Below are positions 33,403 to 54,600 of a stretch of 64,000 nt of DNA, one piece after another. The DNA is taken from NCBI GenBank assembly GCA_009746045.1, contig RPFO01000436.1, positions 1,003,627 through 1,067,626 of the forward strand, given 5' to 3'. The notes beneath the pieces were generated by a model that saw nothing but the letters and a program-made list of their open reading frames with translations, ran no database searches and was not told the origin of the DNA. Positions within the stretch are counted from its first letter, which is position 1. Every line of letters begins with the position of its first letter. The position numbers were made by a program, and so were the translations under genes. This DNA is from Mesostigma viride (Eukaryota; Streptophyta; Mesostigmatophyceae; Mesostigmatales; Mesostigmataceae).

Positions 33403-33991
33403 GGATGTTGCTGTACCATCTTACTTAGATATGAACTGGGTCGAAGAATTCATTTCTTATTAAAAGTTAAACTTATGTCGCTAAAACCAGTGCTGGCATG
33501 GACTGTAAAAAAATATTCGATAACAGGCAAGCCTTTCTAACATTGTTGGATCCCATCAGTGATATGCAACGACAAATGTCCAAAATTTTCTTCTTAGGAG
33601 CTACAGTATGGTGACAGAGATCCCAGCCCGACGATTGCGTGGAGGAACCTCACAACCGGCTGCTCGACATGGCACTGCCTGTTTGCGCCCGCCCAGGGTT
33701 CGCCTCCACCACGCAACCTCCTTGACCGCTACGAGCAAGTTGCCTGATGCACCGCTAAACTTTGGTTAAGGGGCACAAGTTTGCATAGCCCAAACGAGCT
33801 TTCCTTTGCCGCGCACGATGGTCGAACAAAGAAGGGACAAGCTTGCGACGCGCCTATCAAATCCCCACCCGATCCGTCTACCACCTCTTCAAGTCGACCC
33901 CCCCATGTCAATAAGTCATGGGGGGGACATGGTTGCCTTGCGAAGCCGTAGGTGGCCCCCATGCCGTGCCCACCCAACACCACCCACACGA
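33403..33991. other. Intergenic region, 3' of the PPR gene
   Basis: No gene recognised. The right part is probably the PPR 3' UTR. Confidence 0.4.
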
Positions 33992-42917
<8,926 letters not shown>

Positions 42918-43280
42918 CCCGACCGGTCGATATACACACCCGCAATGGATTACGTAAGTCCTGCCGCTACGACATCGGCAGTGTGGATAGGGTGCATGTA
43001 CACTGGCAGACAGCAGAAAGTGATTCCCCCATGGACTCACCGTCCTACACTCGTGAGAAACGCTTGCCGGTGTTGCCAGAAAAATTTCATGGCATGGCCT
43101 AACTGCATGAGGCAGGACCGTTGGCTTTTATCTTGACAGTAACAATGCTGTAATCTTATCCACCCCGTGGACGGCCTTCCCAGCCGTCGTCCAACACTTG
43201 CTTAATATTACGCCGGCCATCACTCTAGATAAATCCCCATCCGGCATCTCCTTTGCATCTCGCCCGTCAATTGTCTTATC
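42918..43280. other. Upstream region of the PPR gene
   Basis: No clear gene. It would hold the 5' UTR and promoter of the PPR gene. The minus-strand frame is open up to 43040, so translation could start there. Confidence 0.4.
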
Positions 43281-43467
43281 AAAGCCCCCATGAGAAAAAT
43301 ACAAGCGGATCCTCGTGTTGGCTTCGCTCCTGCATGGTTTCTGCCACAGAGCGCACCAGCTCCTGAATCACCAGCTCTTGGCCCATAAGTGGCCGGGTGC
43401 CGTTCACCAACCAAATCCATTTCGCAGCGCGGTGCACGCCACAAGCGGTTGGCTCGTGTGCGTTCAT
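43279..43467 (-). CDS. Unidentified small frame, possible exon
   Basis: A 62-residue minus-strand frame, MNAHEPTACGVHRAAKWIWL at the start and PLVFFSWGL at the end, with balanced composition. I do not recognise it. It stands alone between the PPR gene and a transposon-rich zone, so it may be a chance frame or the last exon of a lost gene. Confidence 0.2.
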   Translation of the reverse strand: MNAHEPTACGVHRAAKWIWLVNGTRPLMGQELVIQELVRSVAETMQERSQHEDPLVFFSWGL

Positions 43468-45210
43468 ACTTGAGGCTATTTAGTATGGCACCTATTATGA
43501 AGATTTAATACTCTTATACTACATTTAACTGTAGATCTTTGGTAAGGCTGCTTTGTCAAGATCCGTCCACCCAAGTGCCAGAGGCCTAGGGGGCAGTCGC
43601 CCGCAAACAAGATTACCTAAAACTTTTGCTGCCCGCGAGTGACACGGTGACACCATTGTGAATTTGCGGGGCGACAAGCGTGAGAATTTCGGGGAAATGG
43701 GTACTTATATTTTATTAGCCAATTATGGACCAAAGAGGTGAGAGGGGAAATGAGTATCAGCGAATCCTAATTAAAGGTGGGCACACACACGTGACAAGCG
43801 TGAGAATTATTACTACAGAAAAACGACTTCAACAGGGTCGGAGGCATGTAGGGACTAGGGACGTAGGGACAGTATATGGATCAGTTTGCTTTGGTTTGAG
43901 TGATTTCACTCTGCTGTAAGTAATTATATTTTTAATACATATGGATCAAAGAGACAACTACGCAGGCCAGAAATCTGCAAGAAACCGATATGTATGTTCA
44001 TGGTTCGCCTTGCTAACAGGAGGAAAAAATGGTTAATAGGCCGCGATTCATGCTCCCATGGCAAAAGAACAAGTTTCGAAAGAGGGTTTCGTTTGGATGC
44101 GCGCAAATACCAAATTCCACGAGTCAACTGGCGACCATGGGTAACTGGCAGAGTTCGAGAGCTATTCGAGAAGCAGAGATCAGAGCATTTAACTATGGGT
44201 TCCTTGATACCGGTGTAGCTCACGCATTGGTAAGAACTAGCAGATGATCTGCACGTCGGGCAGCATATTGGGTTTTCTTGGAAGAACTGGCAACGGCGCA
44301 TGACGTTTGATCTACAGCCATTAGCGACGTAAACCATGTCTATCTTCTGAAGGCCGTCATTCACGAAAGAAACTTTTGCTGTAATCCAGGACAACAGTCG
44401 AGTGCACGGCTTTGAGTGTCGGCTAGGTTACACGGCCTAGCGGATTGTATTGCACACCGTTTCATTATCCCTACAGTGCTACGCGTCAACGGGACCTTTT
44501 GTTTAGCTATATAAGTTGGTGACTGTGGCGGTTTTGGCCGGCACCAGCCCCCCTGATAATGCTTGGCAGCATCGTGTGCCATCACCGACCACTGCTTAGC
44601 ACCTTGCTGCCCGACACCGCTGCCCGGGTATGGTATGGCATAACACTGGATGCGAAGCTGCCTGCGAAAATAAGACATGCATTTGCCGGAGTGTTGGATG
44701 AGTTGGTCATCCTGGATGCTACATTTCATCTGGTGCGGGCAGTAAGGACGTACTGCATAAAGGAACATGCCTAGACATAGGTTGCTTGGCTATAGCATCT
44801 ACGCAGCAAGCAGGATCGAATAGCCTCAAGCTGACAACATCCATAATTAATGAGACAACCAGATCATGGTTAGTCTGCCCTCCACGGACATACGCAAGGG
44901 TAGCAATGCAAGGCCGTAACTACGAAGGAAAAGAGGGCGGGCAGGGACGCCCGGGAACATTTGGCGCCCTGCAATGCTCGAAGTGCTGCCGTCGTCTCAA
45001 TGGGGCCCTCATGCTAGATGGATGCTGGTACCATATGTCTTCAGCGGGTAGAAAGATGCAGGCTAGAATCCAATTGAACCATGGTTACGCGCAATTTCAA
45101 GCCTGTGTTGGTTATTGCATAGAGCTTGCCCATATGCCATGGTCATTTGATGCTCACGTCCGAAATTATTTGATCCCATGAAAATGTGACATGGCGTCAA
45201 AGGGATTCCC
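43468..45210. other. No recognisable gene
   Basis: AT-richer unique sequence. It contains one Penelope-like 3'-end relic at 43943-43985. Frames such as 44786-45181 (plus) and 43924-44394 (minus) have no recognisable motif and no clear splice context. Confidence 0.45.
43943..43985 (-). mobile_element. Penelope-like 3'-end relic
   Basis: GATCAAAGAGACAACTACGC, AGGCCAGAAATCTG: the terminal ~40 bp of the family, diverged, with no further element sequence. Confidence 0.6.
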
Positions 45211-45217
45211 GGGCATG

Positions 45218-45442
45218 AATTGAATTTAATTGAATTGGAACATAACTCCGTTGGGAGTATATGTAGCACATATCCCTGAGAAGGGGTATATGGCTAGTAA
45301 TACACTCTGGGCTACTTCCTGCAAGGGTAGGGTGTAAACTACACCTGCTCTGGGGGCACACAGTGCATCTGCACACCACTATGACAATCCTAGCGCACCT
45401 ACCGAAAGGCGCTGGCATAGGGGGGGGAAGATCGTCATGGCT
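45218..45442 (-). mobile_element. LINE-like 3' fragment (family B/C)
   Basis: AATTGAATTTAATTG tail, hairpin ACTCCGTTGGGAGT at 45244-45257, and about 190 bp of the B/C-type 3' UTR. A 7-bp direct repeat GGGCATG (45211-45217 and 45443-45449) flanks it. Confidence 0.7.
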
Positions 45443-45719
45443 GGGCATGCCAAGGCAATAATCGTGCGTACTCAAAAAGTACACGGTACTTTATTCGTAT
45501 GGAGTTGGGTTGGGTGCCCAACGGATGCGGACCCAATTGGCGACATTGTGCCATGCATGCATGAACGCTGCATGAAGCACGAGCACGAGGTAGCCATGGC
45601 TGACGGCGGAGCTCACAACTTTCATGTTTGGGCACGAATTCGGCCGGGTATATCACCATCGCTTCGTCTTTAATTCTATGATGCACACGCTGATATATTT
45701 TCCCGAAGCTATCACGCAA

Positions 45720-48700
45720 TATTATGACGAGCTAGCAAACGCTCACCTACGCAACGCAGCCCGGCGGCTGTGATGAGCCAACAAAATACGCCTGCAGCTC
45801 CGGCTGCAGTTCCGCCCGGCCTAGCAGGCAGCGGTGACACTACTCGATCAAGCGTTAGTAGTCCACTCGGCTCCTCCTGCGGCCTAGCCCTTGGCATCGC
45901 CTGATCCCAAACGCAGTCGCCCAGCAGAAGTTCCGCGCTTTCGGCCCCAACCCCTCAATGTCGACGACCACGACTGGACCAACATGGCCCCGTGCACTGC
46001 CATGCACTGCATCTTCCACGGGGAATACGCCTCGCTTTTTGAGCTGAGCCTCCATCTCCACAGCCTCAACCTCCTCATCCAGCCTGACGGCACCTGGGTT
46101 AGCACCACCTTTCCGCAGCACTGGCAGACCGCCACCCGTGGACTTTTCGTGATAGACTCGGCCATGGACATGTGCTACCCTAGACGTGACGGGCTCACAC
46201 CCGGACAGCCTCCTGGTTTGTCTGCAATATATGGAGGCAGATGATAGACAAGGATAGATGGCAAGTACTTAGTGATGAAGGAGACCACCCCAAGTCTGTG
46301 GGGGCTTTGCGTGTTACCGCGTATGGCATTCATTACGATTCGGGCCGTGCTGCCCACAAACCCTGTAACTAGGACCTAGATAGCTTAAATCATCCATTCC
46401 ATCCCATGTTCCCCTCCCACTGAGGACTTATGCTCACGTGACATAGTCATGAATCTTAATTAATTCATTCATTCTGCCGCACTGCTCCCGGCCCCAACTC
46501 CAGCACACCCGATTCTCTGCTCCCTCCTCATGCGCTCTGATGGCGAGATCTGGGCTCGGTCCATTTCCCAATCCACCTTCCGCTCCCTCCAGCGGCAGCA
46601 CGTGACCCCCCTTGCGACAGATGTGGGCGCCATCGGCGGCACGTTGGCTGCTGAGCTCCCTCACCTTTCCGCCACCGCCACCGCCACCGCCACCTCCACC
46701 TAGCTCCACCCTCCTCGCCTCCACCTCCACTGCCACCACCGCATCCACCGCCGCCATCACCGCCCAGCTCCTCGACATCGACAAGCGCCTCCACGACAAC
46801 GCCATCGCCATTGAGTGCCTGCAAAACACCGTCTAGGCCTCACCGCCCAGGCGGTGAAGGACTTTGCCGCACAGCTGGCCAGCACCAGCTGGCCCAGCCG
46901 ACGATGCTCCTCCCACGTACCCAGACCTGGGCGGACTTGCTGAAGCACCCGTACACCACCTCCACCGCCTCCACCATCGCGGCACACCTCAAGCAAAAGG
47001 CGCTTGACCTCCGCGAGGAGGCCGACATTGAACGAGCGCAGCCATAACGTCATCGTCAAGCACTTCGACCAGCCGGCAGGTGAGGACTCCGAGTCTCTTG
47101 TCATAATAGCGATTTTAAGCGCGATATCCTTACCCCCATGGAACTCACTGGTCAGCTCAGGATGGATGCTGTCCGCCTTCCCCGCGCGCGGGTTAAAATA
47201 AGGCTGGACCGGCTCCCCTGCTCCTCACCTTTGAGTACATGCCGGATACACATCACCTAAAAATGGCCTTTTTTGTTACATGGGGTCATATCTCCCACGC
47301 ATATAGTCAGATCGGGGTGCCTTCCTGGACTTAAGGTCCCCCTAGGACCCTGTTCACATCACATAAATTGGGGGGCGAACTGACCTATTTTTAGCATCAA
47401 ACCGTGACGTGGAAAAGTGCAAAAAACGATGTTTTCCAGGCATATGGAGGCATAGCAGCCACACACAAGTAGTAAATGTAGTCCAATTCAGCTGGAAATG
47501 GTTATGCTTATTAATTTACATCCAAAGACAAAAACCGCCCTTAAGTATGCAATGTAGGACCAAACTATGTGCTATAATTCTGGCATACATGAGCCAAAAC
47601 ACCGTTTTGGTGCATTATTTTCAAACTTATGAAGCCCTTGCCAGCACATATGTGGCCCAATCATGCCAGAATTCGTCACATTAATAGCACAATACTTGAA
47701 TTTACACTAGAACACAAGTTGGACATATTAATTAGGACCACTGCCGGCCCACTAAAAGTGACGGATGAAAGCAGAAACAGAGAGATTTTTTGCCAAAATA
47801 CTCCATATTCTGTGCCATTGTCTTAGAAAACTTTGCATTCTTCACTCAATTATCGTCATGGCTGTCATGGGATTCATATACATGCCACTGTGGCTGGATA
47901 CATTAACCAACACAGACTCAAAAAGCGATCATCAAGGGACAAAATCACCATCAATCACAGTACTTACTGGCATTCGGAACAAGCACCATAGTGCCTACAA
48001 GCCTCAAGAAGGGGAGCTTGGCTGACCAGTCGTGCCTGTCGGCTGACCAGTCTCTTTTCTAAAGGGGCCCCGCTCGGCAGCACACACCTTTGCAGTACTT
48101 GGCCCACTCTGCTGGGCACCCTTGCTGTGCGTGTCTAATAGCAGCTAATCCAAATATATATCTGCCAGGTGCCTCTCTGCTACATACATGGAAATACAAA
48201 GCGCAATCAAGGACAGCAGTGGCTTGGGCTGCTATTCAATTGAGCTCAGCACCTAGCTGCTGTACAACATGATTCTGCATCAGTGCCTGTCCTAATTGCG
48301 CCCCCCCGCCCCCTTGCCATCATCGTCATGCTCATCATAGTCTTTAGAACGTGCACTGAACTCCAACCCTTGGACAGTCCATAGGTCATGAAGAATCTGT
48401 GCATGTAATGCTATCTCTTCTCAGTTGAACTCATCTACCACCCTCTCATGGTCGTGTCATCTCTCATGTAATCCACCTAGGTTTATCGTGGCCACTGATC
48501 TTTCAGCCCCTCCTGACATCAAAATCTGGGCAAACACACTGTTGACATCACCCGTCCTTTTTAGCCTGCATGGCTCTTCATATTTATCCTTATCTCATCC
48601 CTCAACACACCAAGAATTGTCTATTCATCCCCCTTGCATAGGTGGTGCATAACTGCGGCGTGATGGGGGATTGCCAAAAATAGGTGTAAAATGCATGGGA

Positions 48701-50890
48701 TGGCACGGGGAGGCTCACACTCATCTGTTTACAATCACACTCATGTGCTAACAATGTCCCTCTCTGCTTTTGACACTGCATGCACATGCATTTCCTACCG
48801 GCTATATCAAGCCTTTAGTGTGGTTTGGTGCATCAAGAGAAATGGCAGGTCAGCTGAGTGCATCAGACCACATTTGTGTTAAGTGTACGCTTGCAACGCT
48901 GTTTGCCCACCGCATGGAGCTCCCCTTTCGGACAGTGGCACAAGTAGCACTTACACCTTACTCCCAGCCGCTCACCCTGCCCATGCTAGCAACAAGAACA
49001 AATGCATGGTCCCCATCCCAACGTAAGGTGCATCACATTGATGGCCCTGCCATCACCTAGCAGTGTGCCACCCCTCTCCACCTCAACCTACTCTGAAAGG
49101 CCAGGGCCCCAACAAACCTTTCAAGACATGGCACTCCTCAAAGAAGGCAACCCCTCAAAGAAGGCGAGGCAGTTTAGGTCTAGGGGGGCTTTGGGTAAGT
49201 TAAAAGATGATAGAGTTCACTAACACAGGCCACGGCAACGACAACCTGCTTCACCCGCTGCATCCATACATCACAAGCCATAAACTGCACAGCCTGGCAT
49301 GATTGCCTAAGGGTCACGTGATCCAAGATGCCCTTCAGGCTCACCCCAGCACACCGGCCCATCCTCACCACCCCACTGGTCATAGTCATCTACAGTGGCA
49401 TCAAACTCCTCTAGGACAGAGTGCAGTGAAGGCAACATAGACGTCCTGACACAATTCAATAAGAACGTGGCTGCTACCTACTGCCCTTAAAAAACAATGT
49501 CGATTGCTTGCACACATACGCATTCAATTCTTCAAACAAGCATGCTAACACCTTCACAGCGCATCCCAAGGTTGACATCCATCGAGCTTTGTCAACAAGC
49601 ATGACTTCCTGATGCAAACTTAGCTGTCAAGCTAGGAGGAGGAAAGCTAGGTAAAGAGGTGAGATAGACCACCCCACAGCACCTTCCTGCACCAAAACCA
49701 TGACAATATCATCCAGAGCTTGCTAAATACGTACAGCTAACCGGTAGCGGGCGACCTTGCAGTCCAGGTTCAGCGCGAACATCTCGTAATAATCAGCACC
49801 CGGTGGAGATGGCGGACGCAAACCCACAATGCTATAAAAGCGAGTCATAAGACTATTTCGGGGAGCGGTGAACGGCTTGGAACACCGAAGGTATGCCGCG
49901 ACAAAAGCCTGAAGTTTTTCTCGGAAATACACGCCTGGATGTGGATTAGGGCACCGTTGTCGTGCTTGTGCTTGCGTTGCGAGCAGGCAACCAGTGTTTC
50001 TTGCAGTGTCGAGCAGTAACAGATGGTGGCGCGAGAGCAATATGTGACTTTTAAATCATGGCTACACAGCTTACACCTCCGCAGGCATGTTGGAACCAGC
50101 CCCGCCATGCCGTGAGCCGAAAAAAAGGAAGAAACGCATCGAGCAAGGACGGTCGTAAACGTCACTGAAAACAGCAAAATCTGACCTGCCCGGGCAGGTA
50201 ATGCGACAGCCTGGAAAATGTGATTCGTTTCTCGAAAAAGTGATTAGCGCTCGTGAAAGTAGACTTGAAGCCCATTCGGATTCGACCTTTTGGGAATTGT
50301 GAGCTTCCAACAAAAAAGTTTCCCCCACAATTAATAAACATGCATTTTCGCTGCCAATTCCAGATCTGGCCGACACAAAAAATCAGCGTCTCAGTTCGCC
50401 AATTATTTTGACGCATGAACATACGCGAGTAATATCTACCATGCATCATCGCAAAGCAGGAGAGTTTACGCGTCGTTTGCATCCATCGCAGCGACTTAAC
50501 ATGCATAATTGACTTTGGACTGATATTCCGGCGGACATAGTGTCGACAGCCATGCGAGGTGGAATTTTTCTGGTCCCGTCGTCCTCAACGCGACGCGTTC
50601 GCGCCAAAATTCCCAGGATCTCATGTAACCAAACGGACCGATTTTAGGTGATGTGAAGCTCTTGTTTCATGTCATGCAAGAAGCTCGCGAAGACTTCCTA
50701 CACCGTTGGACGACGACTTGACCCTGGCGCAGCAACAACGCCGACGGGAGCTAGCTATGGCCGACCGACCTCCAGCTCCGGTAGACCGCAGGGGGGATGC
50801 CGGTAAACTGGAGGGGGGCGGTCATCCACGTCGACCACAGGCCCTAGCTGGCAGGCGCGCCCCCCGCCACCCCAGCAACCCCATGAGCCT
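45720..50890 (+). pseudogene. L1 ORF1p-like gene, family C, split by a TIR element
   Basis: Degenerate plus-strand ORF1. SPDPKRSRPAE near 45894 is followed by a Trp/Phe/His-containing N-terminal module, then QHVTPLATDVGAIGGTLAAEL in shifted frames, NVIVKHFDQPAGEDSESL near 47070 and LLTFEYMPD at 47225-47247. The frame breaks there. After the insertion it resumes at about 50700 with LDDDLTLAQQQRRREL and a Pro-rich tail ending at 50890. Several frameshifts are present, so it is not functional. Confidence 0.7.
47249..50655. mobile_element. 3.4-kb terminal-inverted-repeat element, family unknown
   Basis: The left end at 47249 reads CACATCACCTAAAAATGG. The right end, in reverse complement from 50655, reads CACATCACCTAAAATCGG. 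Similarity continues inward for about 40 bp (GTTACATG and a TC step shared). The element interrupts family C ORF1 at a site whose intact paralogue is near 30580-30620. The flanks are GGATA and AAGCTC, giving at most a 1-2 bp target duplication. Base composition is more AT-rich than the surroundings. No transposase was recognised. The longest frames inside (minus strand 49723-50040 and 50162-50506) lack known motifs. It may be a non-autonomous DNA transposon, and the superfamily is undetermined. Confidence 0.75.
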
Positions 50891-50901
50891 AGGGAATATA
50901 T

Positions 50902-51322
50902 CAAGGAGACAAATACATGAATTAATCAATTAAATTAAACTCGTGCTCCCGTTGGGGAGTCACGGAGCACCGAAGTGCTTTTAATCCCAGTGTGTGCACA
51001 ACAGGAGAAAGGGCAGAGACCCCCTTTATCCTTATTAATGCCAAAGGCATGCCAGTGATGCCACAGCTGCAATCGGACACGCTAAACGATCCTGCAGGAT
51101 CTATGGGTAGAATAAGACCGACCCGGCCATGCATGTGAGCATGTCATAACAAGGAGCGTGGGCAAGTAATCTGAGCATAGCCAGGACGTAGCATGGCTGT
51201 ACAAGGACTAGTTAAGCTAAGGCTATGGCTGGTTGTGTACCGTGCGTTAGCGGTGCACGTGACTAGGTACGTTGGCACAGCTAGGCAAACATTCTAAGCC
51301 GGCATTGCTGCCATATAGCGGC
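50902..51322 (-). mobile_element. Family A LINE 3' fragment
   Basis: An AATTAAATTAAA-type tail, the hairpin CTCCCGTTGGGGAG at 50946-50959, and about 370 bp of family A 3' UTR. A direct repeat AGGGAATAYAT flanks it (50891-50901 and 51323-51333). The left end also carries CAAGGAGACAA, the Penelope-like terminal motif, so two events may be stacked. Confidence 0.75.
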
Positions 51323-51657
51323 AGGGAATACATAGCAGTAGTGTAGACTAGTCAGGCTTAGCTTAGCACGTGGCCCATGCACGCCTATGCGCATGTGCGC
51401 CTATGATGGGGCTCCCCACGGATGATTAACTAATTAAACACGCGCTCCCGTTGGGAAGTCACGGAGCACCGGAGTGCTTTTAATCCCTGTATAATATGCA
51501 CATTGCACATCAGGAAGAAAGGGCAGCGACCCCCTTTCTCCTTCATGCCAAAGGCATGCCACATGGCAGCAATCGGCACTGGCAATCGGACACGATAGAC
51601 GATCCGGCAAATTCTGTGGGTGCAATAAGACCCATGTGAGCATATCATGGCCAGGAG

Positions 51658-54600
51658 AACATGAAGAAGGGAAATCTTTTCGTTACAGGAAAGAGGTGTC
51701 AAGTATGACAATTGGAAGGCCCCCCCACTGGGAATCCACATGTTCCGAGTCCATTCAGCTGTGTTGTTAGCCACATCCTGCCCCGGGGAGATGCATCATG
51801 GACCACCGCTATCGCGTAACGGGTGTTACGCAATGAATATTGACTTACCTCAATATGCTCCGCTCTGGTTCTGTTTGATGTCTTAGCTCTCAGTGCATCT
51901 GAATCATCATGAAACACCTTATGACTTTCTGGCATGCTCTTACCCTCCACAGAATACGGCAATCCAGTGGCATTGATTACCGGAAGTACACTGCTATTTC
52001 TCGGCAGTTCCCCTATCGTATCTCCTCACAGGCATGGCGGAAGCGTTGTCGCATCAACACGCGCCATAACCATCACTGCAAGGATGACCATACTCTACGT
52101 CGCCTCCGGCGCTTACAGCGCACGCATTTGTCGCTTACCAACTCCACTCGCCCACACCCCGTAAGCACCCATCGCGTCATTTATGCCATTTACAACCGCA
52201 GGTACCCTCAGCGTATCTACGTTGGCCAGACGCAACGGGATGCCTGGACGCGTTTTCAGGAACATGTCCGAGCGGCACGCCGCCTTCATATTGGCCGCCC
52301 TGCCGCCAACGACGACACCCCCCTACATGGCGCCATGGCCCAATACGGGTGGTGGGATTGGCGAGTCGTCCCCTTGGAACATGTCCCCGGCACCTTTACC
52401 GGCGCCGCTTTTCGCAAAGCCGCAGGGCATCGGGAAACGTTTTGGAAACGAATGTTACATGCATTTCTGCCCCACGGTTTTTGCATTGAAGGCAAGAGTT
52501 TCAAAGCTCGGTCTCGCCGCCGCCCGCCTCCCCTCCGTCCCCGCCCTCTTATGTTCATCCGTGCCTGGCGTCTGAAGCACAATCTCCACCCATATCGCCC
52601 CTATCCCCCCAGCGTCACCCCGGCCCCTCCACCTTCCACACATGTGTCCACCGATCCTTCCCTTTACTCCACCAGTCTCCGCTGCTTACGTCACATGTCT
52701 CGGCTTATGCAACGCGGCAACTTTCATGCATCCTATCTCGAAGCCTGCAGCTTGAAGAAGCTTACCAGCTTACACATTGCCGTCGGGTCGTGCTCCCCAG
52801 CTGATCTGCAAGTCCCCCGCTCCCATGCCACTAGTCTGCGAGGCCTTCTCTCACGTATCATTCGGCACCGTGTCAATGGGAATGCAGATGCACTGCGTCC
52901 GCGCCGTTTGCTGATCTCACCTTTCATTCATGCTGCGATGGATGAGCTGTGTTTGCCACACATTCTGCATTTGCCGCAAGTGCAGGCTGCGATGCCGCTC
53001 GTGGTGCGCAACACTTTCGGCACTCCCATTGCCGCCTGGCATTACTCTCCCACCTTGGGACAAATGGTTTTCAGCAACGGGAAGGTCAGCCGCGATACAA
53101 CGCCCACCGAGCTGGCCACCATCTTGGCAGGGCCCTGCCCCTGCCAACAACAACGGTATTTCAAGTACCTTGATCCCACCTCACAGCACGTCATGACCGC
53201 TGACCTCAGCATCCTGCCGAGCCACACGCTTGTAGACCTTTTTGCCAAAGGCACCAAGTTTCGGCCGTGGGTCCAGCGCACGTGTGCCAAAGAGGTGAAT
53301 GCACTGCTCTCCACATCACTGCGCAAATTCTGCAATGCCATGAGCACGGACCTACAGCTTGCTCCCCTTGCCATGGAACCGTGGTTTCGCGCCGTCATTC
53401 ACGAATGCAATGCACGTCTCACCAGGCTTGATTACCGTCTCCAGCAGGTCCACCGCACCACCTGGCTCAACACCACAGATAAAGCACTTCTTGACCACTT
53501 CAAGCAGGACTTTATCATCACGTGTGTTGACAAGAGTGCCAACAACTTTGCTTTCATATGCAAGAAGCACTACCTTGCTACTTTGCAACACGAGTTGGCG
53601 TCCAGCCCTACCTATGTTCAGCGTGCACAGTCCACCGCCAGTATCACTGCTGCTCATCGGGCTTTTCTGCACAGCCAAAACATTTTTGCTCGGGCATTCC
53701 TTAAGCGGCAGCGACGCGCCACCACCACTACGTTCCCATATCTGTATCTCACTCTTAAGCTGCACAAAACTCCTGTTGCTTTGCGCACCATTGCTGCGTC
53801 GCATTCAGCCCCACTGATGCCTCTCTCGAAACTCATCTGCCATGCTTTGAATGCTCTTCTCCCCGAAGCCAATGCATTATGGGTGGAGGTGCTGTCGAAT
53901 GCCGGGTATGAATGCGCTGGTAGTTGGATCGTCATAGACTCAGCCCAAGTACGCCTACGCCTTGCCGCCCTTAGCCGTTCTAAGACAGCAGCAGAGAAAC
54001 GTATACCTATGCCCATAGCCACCTATGATTTCACCACTCTATATACCACACTAGATTTGCACGATTTGAAAGCTCGTTTAGATAGCCTCCTTACTCGTCT
54101 GTATGCACGTAGGCCTCACGGGCGCAACCACCTGCACGTGCGTGTTTCTCAGACCAAGCCCACGGCAACGTGGCTCTCAGGGATCGCGGCAGGTGCTATC
54201 GTGCGGGATGGTTATAATTATATTATCACGAAGGCTGACCTTGTCCATTGGATCTCTTATCTTGTTGATAACACCTTCATCTGTTTTGCGGGCAATGTAT
54301 ACCAACAAGCTATCGGCATCCCTATGGGCACTAACTGTGCCGGGCTCCTTGCAAACCTCTATCTATACACTTATGAGCTTGCATTCATGGAGAATCTCAT
54401 TGCCTCAAACGATGATGTTCTCATCAGGCGTTTTATCCATACATGTCGATACATTGATGATGTCATCGCTTTCGACAACCCTGATTTCGCAACCCATTTG
54501 TATATCACCGCTGGTCTGCCTGGCATCTACCCGCAAGCGTCCCTCACATTAAAGCTCACGTCGGAGGATACTCATTGCAATTACCTCGATCTTAACATTA

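Noticed and set aside
43924-45181. Possible genes between the PPR gene and the nested element
   Set aside because: Frames of 65-155 codons have no motif, no consistent codon pattern and no paired splice sites that extend them.
53352-54022. Minus-strand frames of 120-150 codons opposite the Penelope-like ORF
   Set aside because: They are antisense shadows of the RT coding sequence; all motifs lie on the plus strand.
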